In this document: in pieces, positions 20,150 through 27,754 of the stretch
How the letters are laid out: every line of letters starts with the position of its first letter
How positions within the stretch are numbered: the first letter of the stretch is position 1
NCBI GenBank assembly: GCA_016868305.1
Contig: VGHK01000019.1
Span: 1 to 42,683 of the forward strand
DNA length: 42,683 nt
From: Betaproteobacteria bacterium
GTDB lineage: Bacteria > Pseudomonadota > Gammaproteobacteria > Burkholderiales > Burkholderiaceae_A
Direction: 5' to 3'
The notes under the pieces: model-generated
Database searches by the model: none
Told to the model about the DNA's origin: nothing
The model's input: the letters and a program-made list of their open reading frames with translations, nothing else
Translations under genes and position numbers: made by a program

Positions 20150-21513
20150 ACCGACTGGCGCGTTCGCCTTCTTCCCCAGGCAGACAGGGCCGCACCACCG
20201 CGCGGGGTGGTTCTGCCAAAAGGTCACCCAAGGCCGACCGCTATGGTCGTCTGGCACAGCTCTTGGCAGCCCTTGAGGGCTTTGCCGAACCGGCAGATAC
20301 CGTGGTCCATCGGTTCTTTCGCGCCGGCCCTGGGCTTGGGGTGAAAGACCGGTCATTTCTGGCTGAGTCTGCCTTTGCTGCCATTCGCAGGTGGGACTGG
20401 ATCGAGGCTCGACTGGGCCAGGCCGGCTTTTTGCCGGCAGGCCCCTCGTATGCCCGTAGGCGGGCCCTCATGGCCGCAGGCCTGGGCATTGGCTTTGACC
20501 GCATGGTCTCGGAACTCTCTGAGGGCGAGCGGCACTGGCTGCGTGCCGCCTTATCGCCTGAAGGAGATTCTCTGCAGACGGTCTATGCCATTCCCAACTG
20601 GATATGGCAGGACTGGCAGGTCCAGCTTGGGCTGCCAGAGGCTGAGGCCCTTGCGCAGGCCATGGACCGGTCCGCGCCGCTGGACCTGCGTGTCAACACA
20701 CTGAAGGCTACTGCCGCGGAAGTTATTGCCTCGCTCGCCCAGGCCGGGATTCGCGCCCAGTTGACTGAGGCGCTGCCCGAGGCCGTGCGTGTATGGGGCC
20801 GTCCGGCGCTACAGAAGGCTGAGGCGTTTGCCAAGGGCTGGTGCGAGGTGCAGGACCTGGGCAGTCAGTGCCTAGCCCGGCTGGCGGGGCCAGGGCGGGG
20901 CAAGACCGTGGTCGACTTCTGCGCCGGGGCGGGCGGCAAAACACTTGCCCTGGGCAGCCTCATGCACAACACCGGACGACTCTATGCCCTGGACCGGTCT
21001 GCAACCCGGCTGGCCAAGCTCAAGCCCAGGCTCGCCCGCAGCGGCCTTTCTAATGTCTGGCCGATTGCCATTTCGGGCCTGCGCGACGAACGGTTGAAGC
21101 GGCTTCGTGCCAAGGCCGACATGGTCCTGGTGGATGCTCCCTGTTCCGGCCTGGGAACCCTGCGGCGTAACCCCGACCTCAAGTGGCGTCAAAAGCCCCA
21201 AGACCAGGCCAGTCTGATAGCCCTGCAGCAGGAGATCCTGGACGCGGCCGCAGACCTTGTTGCCCCGGGGGGGCGGCTTGTCTATGCCACCTGCAGCACC
21301 CAGAGCACCGAGAACGAAGACCAGGTGGCCGCCTTTCTGGGGCGTAGTACGGAGTTTTCTCGCCTATCGGCCTCTGAGATTCTGAGCCGCCAGGGGCTGT
21401 CATTGCCTGCGGATTGGCGCGCCTTTGGCCCGAATGGTGAAATGCGGCTCTGGCCCCACCGCACGGGGACTGACGGGTTTTTTGCGGTGGTGTTGGCACG
21501 GGCCAGGCGATAG
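20146..21513 (+). CDS. rsmB: RsmB/NOP-family RNA (cytosine-5) methyltransferase
   Basis: SAM-dependent rRNA m5C methyltransferase. The N-terminal 200 residues carry basic Ser/Arg-rich sequence and a helical region, then LDLRVNTLKATAAEV. The catalytic domain has VVDFCAGAGGKTLALG (SAM motif I), YALDRSATRLAKL, VLVDAPCSGLGTLRRNPDLKW with one catalytic Cys, and LVYATCSTQSTENEDQV with the other. 455 residues. Its coupling to purN is a common Burkholderiales arrangement. Assignment to RsmB (C967 of 16S rRNA) rather than another NOP2-type target is likely but not provable here. Confidence 0.85.
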   Translation: MNRLARSPSSPGRQGRTTARGGSAKRSPKADRYGRLAQLLAALEGFAEPADTVVHRFFRAGPGLGVKDRSFLAESAFAAIRRWDWIEARLGQAGFLPAGPSYARRRALMAAGLGIGFDRMVSELSEGERHWLRAALSPEGDSLQTVYAIPNWIWQDWQVQLGLPEAEALAQAMDRSAPLDLRVNTLKATAAEVIASLAQAGIRAQLTEALPEAVRVWGRPALQKAEAFAKGWCEVQDLGSQCLARLAGPGRGKTVVDFCAGAGGKTLALGSLMHNTGRLYALDRSATRLAKLKPRLARSGLSNVWPIAISGLRDERLKRLRAKADMVLVDAPCSGLGTLRRNPDLKWRQKPQDQASLIALQQEILDAAADLVAPGGRLVYATCSTQSTENEDQVAAFLGRSTEFSRLSASEILSRQGLSLPADWRAFGPNGEMRLWPHRTGTDGFFAVVLARARR

Positions 21514-21624
21514 CCCGTTTTCTTTCGTCTGTGCTCTGCCTGAACCCCTTGGACTAAGCCCTTTTCCAGCGGCCAGAAAAGCCTCGCCTTACAGCGAAAA
21601 GGTGAGACAATTGAGCAACTTGTA

Positions 21625-21674
21625 GGTTGTTTTCTTCAGGGGAGTGGTTGGTTGTTTTCTTCAGGGGAGTGGTT
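21625..21674 (+). repeat. 25-bp tandem duplication spanning the desaturase ribosome site
   Basis: The sequence GGTTGTTTTCTTCAGGGGAG, followed by TGGTT, occurs at 21625-21649 and again, identically, at 21650-21674. Each copy contains an AGGGGAG ribosome site, so the gene has two candidate sites 25 bases apart. The second sits just upstream of the TTG at 21676, the first just upstream of the TTG at 21652. Confidence 0.9.
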
Positions 21675-21675
21675 C

Positions 21676-22800
21676 TTGATTAGTGTCATCGAATTCGTTC
21701 AGTATGGCCTGACAGGCTGGTCTTGGCCCGCCATCGTCGTTTACACCCTGGTGGTGACCCATATCACCATTGCGGGGGTCACTATATTTCTGCACCGCTG
21801 CCAGGCCCATCGGGCCGTCGAACTCCATCCGGCGGTCTCGCATTTCTTTCGTTTCTGGCTCTGGATGACCACTGGCATGGTCACCAAAGAATGGGCTGCC
21901 ATTCATCGCAAGCACCATGCCAAGTGCGAGACCGAAGACGATCCCCACAGCCCCATGACCAAAGGCCTGTCCACGGTCGTCTGGCGCGGGGCCGATCTTT
22001 ACCGTGATGCTGCGAAAGACAGGGAACTGGTAGATCGCTATGGTCACGGCTGCCCAGACGACTGGCTTGAGCGTAACTTATACACGGGGCGAAGTGCTCT
22101 GGGGGTGAGCATCATGCTGGTAATTAATGTTGCCCTGTTTGGGGTTGTGGGCGCTGCGGTCTGGGCTGTGCAAATGATGTGGATCCCGTTTTTTGCTGCA
22201 GGGGTTATCAACGGAATCGGCCATTTCTGGGGTTACCGTAGCTTCAAAAGCCCCGACACCAGCGTCAATATTTTTCCTTGGGGCATTCTCATCGGTGGAG
22301 AAGAACTGCATAACAACCACCATGCCCATGCCACCTCGCCCAAGCTTTCCTCAAAGTGGTACGAGTTCGATATTGGCTGGCTCTATATTCGAATCCTCGA
22401 ATCGGTCGGCATGGCCAAGCCTCGGCATCTGCCGATGGCTGGTGTGGCGCTTAATCCCAACAAATTTGAGATTGACGCCGACACGATTCAGGCAGTGATT
22501 TCGAGTAAGTACGAGCTGATGGCCCGTCTTGCCAAGCTCGCCAAAAAGGTAAAGGTACCCGTCACAGGGCCTGCCAATGCGGCAAATGCGTCGTCGCTTT
22601 TGTCGCAGGATCTGGTGCGCCGGGCCTCTGAGCTGCGTCAGGAATTCGAGGCGATCTGGAACCGTCGGTCTCTTTCGGTGGAACAGGCAATCGCCGCGCT
22701 TCAGCAGTGGTGTCAGCAGGCAGAGGCCAGTGGTATTGCGGCCTACGAAGAGTTTTCGCGGCGGCTGCGCACCTACACCATAAAACCCGCCATCGCCTAG
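21676..22800 (+). CDS. Acyl desaturase (delta-9 type, membrane di-iron)
   Basis: Integral membrane desaturase introducing a double bond into acyl-CoA or acyl lipids. It has the three histidine boxes in order: HRCQAHRA (after a first hydrophobic pair), HRKHH in WAAIHRKHHAKCE, and HNNHH in GEELHNNHHAHATS. NGIGHFWGYRSF lies between boxes two and three. About 374 residues; a C-terminal 100-residue extension is helical and charged, as in many bacterial homologues. I chose the TTG at 21676, right after the second copy of a duplicated ribosome site; TTG 21652 would add eight residues. Its stop shares CTAG with the convergent mltD. Confidence 0.9.
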   Translation: MISVIEFVQYGLTGWSWPAIVVYTLVVTHITIAGVTIFLHRCQAHRAVELHPAVSHFFRFWLWMTTGMVTKEWAAIHRKHHAKCETEDDPHSPMTKGLSTVVWRGADLYRDAAKDRELVDRYGHGCPDDWLERNLYTGRSALGVSIMLVINVALFGVVGAAVWAVQMMWIPFFAAGVINGIGHFWGYRSFKSPDTSVNIFPWGILIGGEELHNNHHAHATSPKLSSKWYEFDIGWLYIRILESVGMAKPRHLPMAGVALNPNKFEIDADTIQAVISSKYELMARLAKLAKKVKVPVTGPANAANASSLLSQDLVRRASELRQEFEAIWNRRSLSVEQAIAALQQWCQQAEASGIAAYEEFSRRLRTYTIKPAIA

Positions 22801-24386
22801 CGGGTTACTATGCGTTTGCCAGAGGCGTCGGTAACGACCGTCTGGCTTCGCGCAGGGGTGAGCACGATAAGGCTGCCAACCTTTAAGTCCTGAATCGACT
22901 TGTTGAGCGCGCGAAGCCGCGACTCAGCAACTCGAAATCGTTTCGCAATCGAGACCCAGGTGTCGTTCTTGCGCACCCTGTAGGTTCTCGCGGGAACCGT
23001 AACCACCTCGACAGTACGTGCCCCGGAGAACCGTGCCAGGGCGGTTTCAATGGCAGGAACCTCATGGGGCTTCACCGAGGCGGGCGCCAGCAACACAGTG
23101 CCCGGTAGCAGTCGGGCGTTGGCATTTGTCAGGCTATTGGCCTTTGCCAGGGTCTCTGTGGTAACGCCGGTTTCTTTGGCAATGCTTGCCAAGCTGTCTC
23201 CCTTTTTGAGCGTGTAGGGCTTCCAGGTAACCAGTGGCCGCTTCTTGGCAAGATGGCTCTCGAGGTTTCGGTGGAAGGCGTCGACATTCTCGATGGGCAG
23301 GACCACGCGATTAGTTCTGCTTACGGTAATCACTGGCCTGCGCAGATGGGGGTTTAAGGCCTGAAATTCTTGGAGGGGCAGTTCGGCAAGTTCCGCGGCG
23401 AGCTTCAGGTCAATGGACTGGCTCTTATCAATTACCGCGAAGTAGGGCTTGTTCTCGACAAAAGGCAGTTCGACCCCAAAGGACTTCGGGTCGCGCAGGA
23501 TATTGCGCAGGGCAATGAGTTGGGGCACATAGTGGGATGTCTCTCGCGGCATTTTGAGACTGAGATAGTCGGTTGGTTTTCCCGCGTCTTTGTTGCGCCT
23601 TATGGCGCGGCCCACCGCCCCCTCCCCCCAGTTGTAAGAGGCTAGGGCTAGAAACCAGTCATTGCCTTGCAGCTCATAGATCTTCTCGAGATACTCCAGG
23701 GCTGCACGGGTTGACTCGATGACGTCGCGTCGCTCATCCATCCACCAGTTCTGTGACAGGTTAAACACCCGGCCGGTAGAGGGGATGAACTGCCAGAGCC
23801 CGGCTGCCTTGGCGTGCGATGTGGCCTGCGGGTTAAAGGCACTTTCTACGACTGGTAGAAGCGCGAGCTCCGTGGGCATTCCCCGCGCCTCGATCTCCTC
23901 GACAATGTGGTGCAGGTAACGCCCCCCTCGGTCGAAGATGCGATTGAGGTATTCGGGATTGGAGATAAATCGTTTGGTATAACGGTTCACCAGGCTACTG
24001 GGTAGGTCTGGCATGGAAAAGCCTGCGCGGATGCGCTCGAGCAGATTGTCATAGGCCGATGTGCCAAAGCTCTGTCCCGCCGCGCTGGCCGACTCGTTTG
24101 CTGGGAGCTGCAGCAGGGGGGGTGCATTTCCAAAGGCTGGAATACCACGCTGTGCGGGCACTGCCGGTGCCGCCTCTGTTTCACTCGGGGTGGTCTTGGG
24201 CTCTCCAATCGATGCCGCTGCCGTGGCGGTGTCTTCAATGGCGGGCCCGAGGTTTGCAACCGGGGCCGGTGTTGGCGGTGCCACAGTTGCGCAGCCAGAC
24301 AGACCCAGGCCTACAAGAATGACAATGGAGACGCGTGAGACAAAATGACATGGCACGGGCTGCCGCAACGAAGAGCGTTTTTTCAT
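22797..24386 (-). CDS. mltD: Membrane-bound lytic murein transglycosylase D (lipoprotein, two LysM domains)
   Basis: Cleaves peptidoglycan glycan strands in the periplasm, anchored in the outer membrane. The signal ends in the lipobox LSGC near residue 32. A Pro/Ala/Glu-rich linker runs to about 100. The SLT domain has LLPVVESAFNPQATS with the catalytic Glu, then AKAAGLWQFIPSTGR and ALASYNWGEGAV. Two LysM modules follow, starting YTLKKGDSLASIAKET and YRVRKNDTWVSIAKR. 529 residues, close to the 450-530 of the family. It follows gloB on the same strand by 45 bp, the conserved mltD-gloB pairing. The stop codon shares CTAG with the desaturase. Confidence 0.95.
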   Translation of the reverse strand: MKKRSSLRQPVPCHFVSRVSIVILVGLGLSGCATVAPPTPAPVANLGPAIEDTATAAASIGEPKTTPSETEAAPAVPAQRGIPAFGNAPPLLQLPANESASAAGQSFGTSAYDNLLERIRAGFSMPDLPSSLVNRYTKRFISNPEYLNRIFDRGGRYLHHIVEEIEARGMPTELALLPVVESAFNPQATSHAKAAGLWQFIPSTGRVFNLSQNWWMDERRDVIESTRAALEYLEKIYELQGNDWFLALASYNWGEGAVGRAIRRNKDAGKPTDYLSLKMPRETSHYVPQLIALRNILRDPKSFGVELPFVENKPYFAVIDKSQSIDLKLAAELAELPLQEFQALNPHLRRPVITVSRTNRVVLPIENVDAFHRNLESHLAKKRPLVTWKPYTLKKGDSLASIAKETGVTTETLAKANSLTNANARLLPGTVLLAPASVKPHEVPAIETALARFSGARTVEVVTVPARTYRVRKNDTWVSIAKRFRVAESRLRALNKSIQDLKVGSLIVLTPARSQTVVTDASGKRIVTR

Positions 24387-24431
24387 TGCGCTATTTTACG
24401 GCGAATATACTTTGACGCGAATATTTTTGGC

Positions 24432-25187
24432 TTAGGGTCGAAAGTTATCTTTGGCGGTGCGCCGTGCAGCGAATTCCGCAAGGTTTGCCTCGGCTACTGA
24501 GAGCAGGAACGGGTTGGTTTTCTTCTCCAGGCCAATTGTCGAGGGCAGGGTGCTCAGCCCCTGTGCCCTTTGGTCTTTCACCTGAATCAGTCGGTTACGA
24601 ATCGCAGCATTCTCGGGCAGTGCCTGCGCTGCGAACAAGAGGTTGCTCAGCGTGTACTCATGGGCGCAGAAAACCCGGGTATCGTCCGGGAGCGCCGCAA
24701 ACCTGCCTAGCGATTGAAATAGCTGAGAAGCGGTTCCTCCCAAGAGACGGCCGCACCCCCCTGCGAACAGGGTATCCCCGCAAAACAGAAGGGGCGCCTG
24801 CCCCGAGGGATGGGCGAAAAATGCAATATGGTCCACGGTATGCCCAGGACAGGCCATTGTTTCAAGCCGCAGGCTATGGTTGAAGAGCCAGACCTCTGAC
24901 CCGTCTGTTACCTCGTGGGTGACCCCGAGGCTCTTGCAATAGCCGGGGCCAAACACCGGAAGCGGCCCGACTGTCCTCGACGGGAACTGATTGAGAAGGT
25001 CGCTGATACCGCCGGTATGGTCGGCATGGTGATGGGTGATCAGGATGCCCGATAGCCCGAGGCTTTGGTCTGCTAGAAACTGCAGCACCGGTTCGGCCTG
25101 ACCAGGGTCCACCACCACGAGTTCGCCTGCAGACTCCAAGCCCCAGATGATATTGTCGGTAAATGCAGGCAGCGCATGTATTTTCAT
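24432..25187 (-). CDS. gloB: Hydroxyacylglutathione hydrolase (glyoxalase II)
   Basis: Hydrolyses S-lactoylglutathione in methylglyoxal detoxification. The 251-residue metallo-beta-lactamase-fold protein has ALPAFTDNIIWGL at the N-terminus, the metal motif THHHADHTGG, CPGHTVDHIAFF, LFCGDTLFAGGCGRLLGGT and CAHEYTLSN. The C-terminal NPFL is the glutathione-binding end. A ribosome-site-like AGGATG lies upstream on its strand. Its start is only 17 bp from that of the divergent methyltransferase gene. Confidence 0.95.
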   Translation of the reverse strand: MKIHALPAFTDNIIWGLESAGELVVVDPGQAEPVLQFLADQSLGLSGILITHHHADHTGGISDLLNQFPSRTVGPLPVFGPGYCKSLGVTHEVTDGSEVWLFNHSLRLETMACPGHTVDHIAFFAHPSGQAPLLFCGDTLFAGGCGRLLGGTASQLFQSLGRFAALPDDTRVFCAHEYTLSNLLFAAQALPENAAIRNRLIQVKDQRAQGLSTLPSTIGLEKKTNPFLLSVAEANLAEFAARRTAKDNFRP

Positions 25188-25204
25188 GAAGGAGCATCCT
25201 CGAT

Positions 25205-25987
25205 TTGCAGCAGAACCCCTATTTTGCCTGGACCCGTTGGCTCGATAGCCCTGCTGGTCAGTCGCTCATCAGGCTGGAGCAGGCCTGGCTCAATGACCGG
25301 CTGCAGGACAGCTTTGGCTATCGTGCTTTGCAGGTGGGACCTTCCCGGCTCGATGCGCTTGCCATGAACCGTATGCCCTGTCGCGCCCGTGTGAGTTTTT
25401 ATCAGCCGCAGCCTGTTTCTCCGGAAGAAGGTGAGGCCGGTAGAAACCAGCTGGTCTGTCTGCCGCATGCTCTGCCTATTGAGAGCGAGTCGACCGACCT
25501 GATTGTCATGGCCCATTGTCTGGAACTTATCCCTGAGCCGCATGATCTGCTGCGCGAGGCAGAGCGAGTGCTGATTCCCGATGGCCGGATTGTTATCCTA
25601 GGCTTTAACCCCCTGAGCCTCTGGGCCCTGCATCGTCCGAATGCCACGAGCCTTTTCCCCCCGGTGGAGGGGCATTGGCTGAGTCTGAGCAGGGTAAAGG
25701 ACTGGTGTCGGCTTTTGGGGCTGGTACCAGAGGCCGGAGCCTGCGGTATCTATCGCCCGTTTATGGCGCACCCCAATTGGTGGAATCGTCTTCAGTGGCT
25801 CGAGCCTGCCGGTGCCCGCTGGTGGCCAGGTCTGGGCGCTGTCTATCTTCTGGTTGCGGTGAAGCGTCGAGAAGGGCTTCGTATGATGCGGGCCGGCTGG
25901 AAGGGCCGCCGAACCGCGCGTTCGGGTGTTGTGGCGACGACCCGGGTTGCCGGCCAGGAGCGTTCGGAACTTGGATGCCGGCGGTGA
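25205..25987 (+). CDS. Class I SAM-dependent methyltransferase of the gloB-rnhA locus
   Basis: A 260-residue methyltransferase-domain protein. Visible elements are [15 protein letters not shown], then [20 protein letters not shown], given here as the motif-IV-like [38 protein letters not shown] follows. The usual glycine-rich motif I is replaced by [14 protein letters not shown], as in this conserved family found between gloB and rnhA in many proteobacteria. The substrate is unknown. The start is TTG 25205, with AAGGAG at 25188-25193 inside the gloB start region. The basic C-terminal 40 residues ([10 protein letters not shown]) are variable. The 3' end overlaps the rnhA start by 13 bp. Confidence 0.85.
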   Translation: MQQNPYFAWTRWLDSPAGQSLIRLEQAWLNDRLQDSFGYRALQVGPSRLDALAMNRMPCRARVSFYQPQPVSPEEGEAGRNQLVCLPHALPIESESTDLIVMAHCLELIPEPHDLLREAERVLIPDGRIVILGFNPLSLWALHRPNATSLFPPVEGHWLSLSRVKDWCRLLGLVPEAGACGIYRPFMAHPNWWNRLQWLEPAGARWWPGLGAVYLLVAVKRREGLRMMRAGWKGRRTARSGVVATTRVAGQERSELGCRR

Positions 25988-26466
25988 ATTCTGTTTCCGT
26001 TTTAGCCGGGCAGACAACTACGGCAACTGTAGACCTCTATACTGATGGGGCGTGCAAGGGAAATCCAGGGCCCGGGGGCTGGGGAGTTCTCATGCGTTTC
26101 GGTGCGCATGAGAGGGAGTTGTATGGTGGTGAGGCGCAGACAACCAATAATCGTATGGAGATGCGCGCGGTGATTGAGGGGCTCAATGCCTTAAACCGCA
26201 GCTGTCAGGTACGAATTTTCACCGACTCACAGTATGTCAAAAATGGTATTGAATCCTGGCTTGCTGCCTGGAAGACCAAGGGCTGGAAGACTGCGGCGGG
26301 TAAGCCCGTGGCCAACCAAGATCTCTGGGAGGCGCTTGATGCAGCGCGCAGCCGGCATCAGATTGACTGGCATTGGGTGAGGGGCCATGCAGGCCACCCT
26401 GAAAATGAACGAGCAGATGGCCTGGCCAATCGCGGGGTAGAGCAGGTGTTGCGGTCTAAAGGGTAG
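25975..26466 (+). CDS. rnhA: Ribonuclease HI
   Basis: Degrades RNA in RNA-DNA hybrids. The catalytic set is D24 ([17 protein letters not shown]), E62 (NNRMEMRAV), D84 ([11 protein letters not shown]) and D148 (NERADGLAN), with the loop RGHAGHPEN. 163 residues, close to E. coli's 155. I chose ATG 25975, which overlaps the methyltransferase end by 13 bp and has AGGAG at 25956; GTG 25984 in the same frame is the alternative. Confidence 0.95.
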   Translation: MPAVNSVSVLAGQTTTATVDLYTDGACKGNPGPGGWGVLMRFGAHERELYGGEAQTTNNRMEMRAVIEGLNALNRSCQVRIFTDSQYVKNGIESWLAAWKTKGWKTAAGKPVANQDLWEALDAARSRHQIDWHWVRGHAGHPENERADGLANRGVEQVLRSKG

Positions 26467-26482
26467 CGTGAGAGAGGAAAGT

Positions 26483-27751
26483 GTGAAGACTCGAGTCCTG
26501 GCAGTAACGATAACGGCGGTGGTCATACTTGGCCTGGTGGGCCATCGGCTTGACTGGTGGGCGGCCCTGTTTCCTGGCGGTTCGGCTGGTCCTACCGCCG
26601 GCGGGGCGGCGCCGCCTTCGGCGGCAAACTCCGCGGGCGTAGCAAAGTCGGGGCCCGGTGGTGACGCGGCCCAGGGTGGTGCCTCGGCGGGGGGTGGTGC
26701 AACTCCCGGCGGTTCAGCCCCTGCTGGTGGGGGCCCCGGCGGCCCCGGCGGTGCCGGTCCTGGTGGTGGCCCCGGCGGTGCCGGAAAGGGTGGGGGCGGG
26801 CCTCCCACTGTGGTAGAGGTCTTGCCAGTGGTGCAGCGGGACATCTCAGAGATTCTTTCGGTTACTGGGGAGTTTCGTGCGGTGAACTCTGTGGAACTCA
26901 AGCCCGAGATCCCTGGCAGAATCGTACGAATCAACTACAAGGACGGACAATCGGTGGCAGCCGGCGAGCTGCTCATTGGGCTTGACGATCGTATTGCGCG
27001 CGCTGAGCTCGCCCAGGCCCAGGCCGAGGCCGACCTCGCTGCCTCTAACTTCAAGCGCGCCCAAGATCTGTTCGGTCGTCAGTTTATTAGCTCGCGCGGG
27101 CTTGATGAGGCCAAGGCCAATGCCGAGATCGCGGCTGCCAAGCGGGACCTTGCCCAGGCCCGTCTTGCCCGCACAGAGCTCAGGGCGCCCTTTGCCGGCC
27201 GGGTGGGATTGCGTCAGCATAGTGTCGGCGATTATGTGAAGGACGGTGAGTTGCTGGCGGTGCTTGAGGATAGCCGCCGCATGCATTTCGACTTTCGGGT
27301 ACCCGAGCGGTTCGCTGAGTTGGTCCGAGTCGGACAGCGGCTGATCGTGCAGACTGATCAGGCCGATCGTGCGATGTCCGCCCAGGTGGCTGCCGTCGAT
27401 GTGCGGGTGGACCAGGACGGCAGGTTTCTGCAGCTGCGTGCATTGGTGGACAACCCAAGTCAGCAGTTTAGGACAGGCATGTTTGGCCGCGCCCGCCTTA
27501 ATCTCTACGACCGCCCGGGTGCGCTCCTGGTCTCTGAGGAGGCGCTGGTCGGAGACCGTGAGGGATTCTTTGTCTGGCGAGTCAAGGACGGCCGGGTGGA
27601 GCAGGCACGGATTCAGACCGGTATTCGGCTGCAGCGTGAGGTAGAAGTGCGTTCGGGCCTTGCCCTGGGCGACTCCGTGGTGGTTGCCGGTCAGCTCAAA
27701 ATTCGGGCTCCTGGCCAGCCAGTAAGGGCTACGCCCGCGCCGGGCCTGTAA
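26483..27751 (+). CDS. RND efflux periplasmic adaptor (membrane fusion protein)
   Basis: Links an inner-membrane RND pump to an outer-membrane channel. After an N-terminal hydrophobic anchor (VLAVTITAVVILGLVGH) comes a Gly/Ala/Pro/Ser-rich linker of about 75 residues, unusually long for the family. The fold then follows MFP order: VVQRDISEILSVTGEF, PEIPGRIVRINYKDGQSV (lipoyl), an alpha-helical hairpin (AELAQAQAEADLAASNFKRA...), LRAPFAGRVGLR, and a beta-barrel ending RTGMFGRARL. I chose GTG 26483, behind GAGAGGAAA; GTG 26468 is an alternative. The pump gene begins 3 bp after the stop. No outer-membrane factor gene is nearby. Confidence 0.9.
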   Translation: MKTRVLAVTITAVVILGLVGHRLDWWAALFPGGSAGPTAGGAAPPSAANSAGVAKSGPGGDAAQGGASAGGGATPGGSAPAGGGPGGPGGAGPGGGPGGAGKGGGGPPTVVEVLPVVQRDISEILSVTGEFRAVNSVELKPEIPGRIVRINYKDGQSVAAGELLIGLDDRIARAELAQAQAEADLAASNFKRAQDLFGRQFISSRGLDEAKANAEIAAAKRDLAQARLARTELRAPFAGRVGLRQHSVGDYVKDGELLAVLEDSRRMHFDFRVPERFAELVRVGQRLIVQTDQADRAMSAQVAAVDVRVDQDGRFLQLRALVDNPSQQFRTGMFGRARLNLYDRPGALLVSEEALVGDREGFFVWRVKDGRVEQARIQTGIRLQREVEVRSGLALGDSVVVAGQLKIRAPGQPVRATPAPGL

Positions 27752-27754
27752 GCC

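Noticed and set aside
26590-26810. Frameshift or sequencing artefact in the adaptor's Gly-rich linker
   Set aside because: The reading frame stays open and both flanking parts are in the same frame, so it is a genuine linker.
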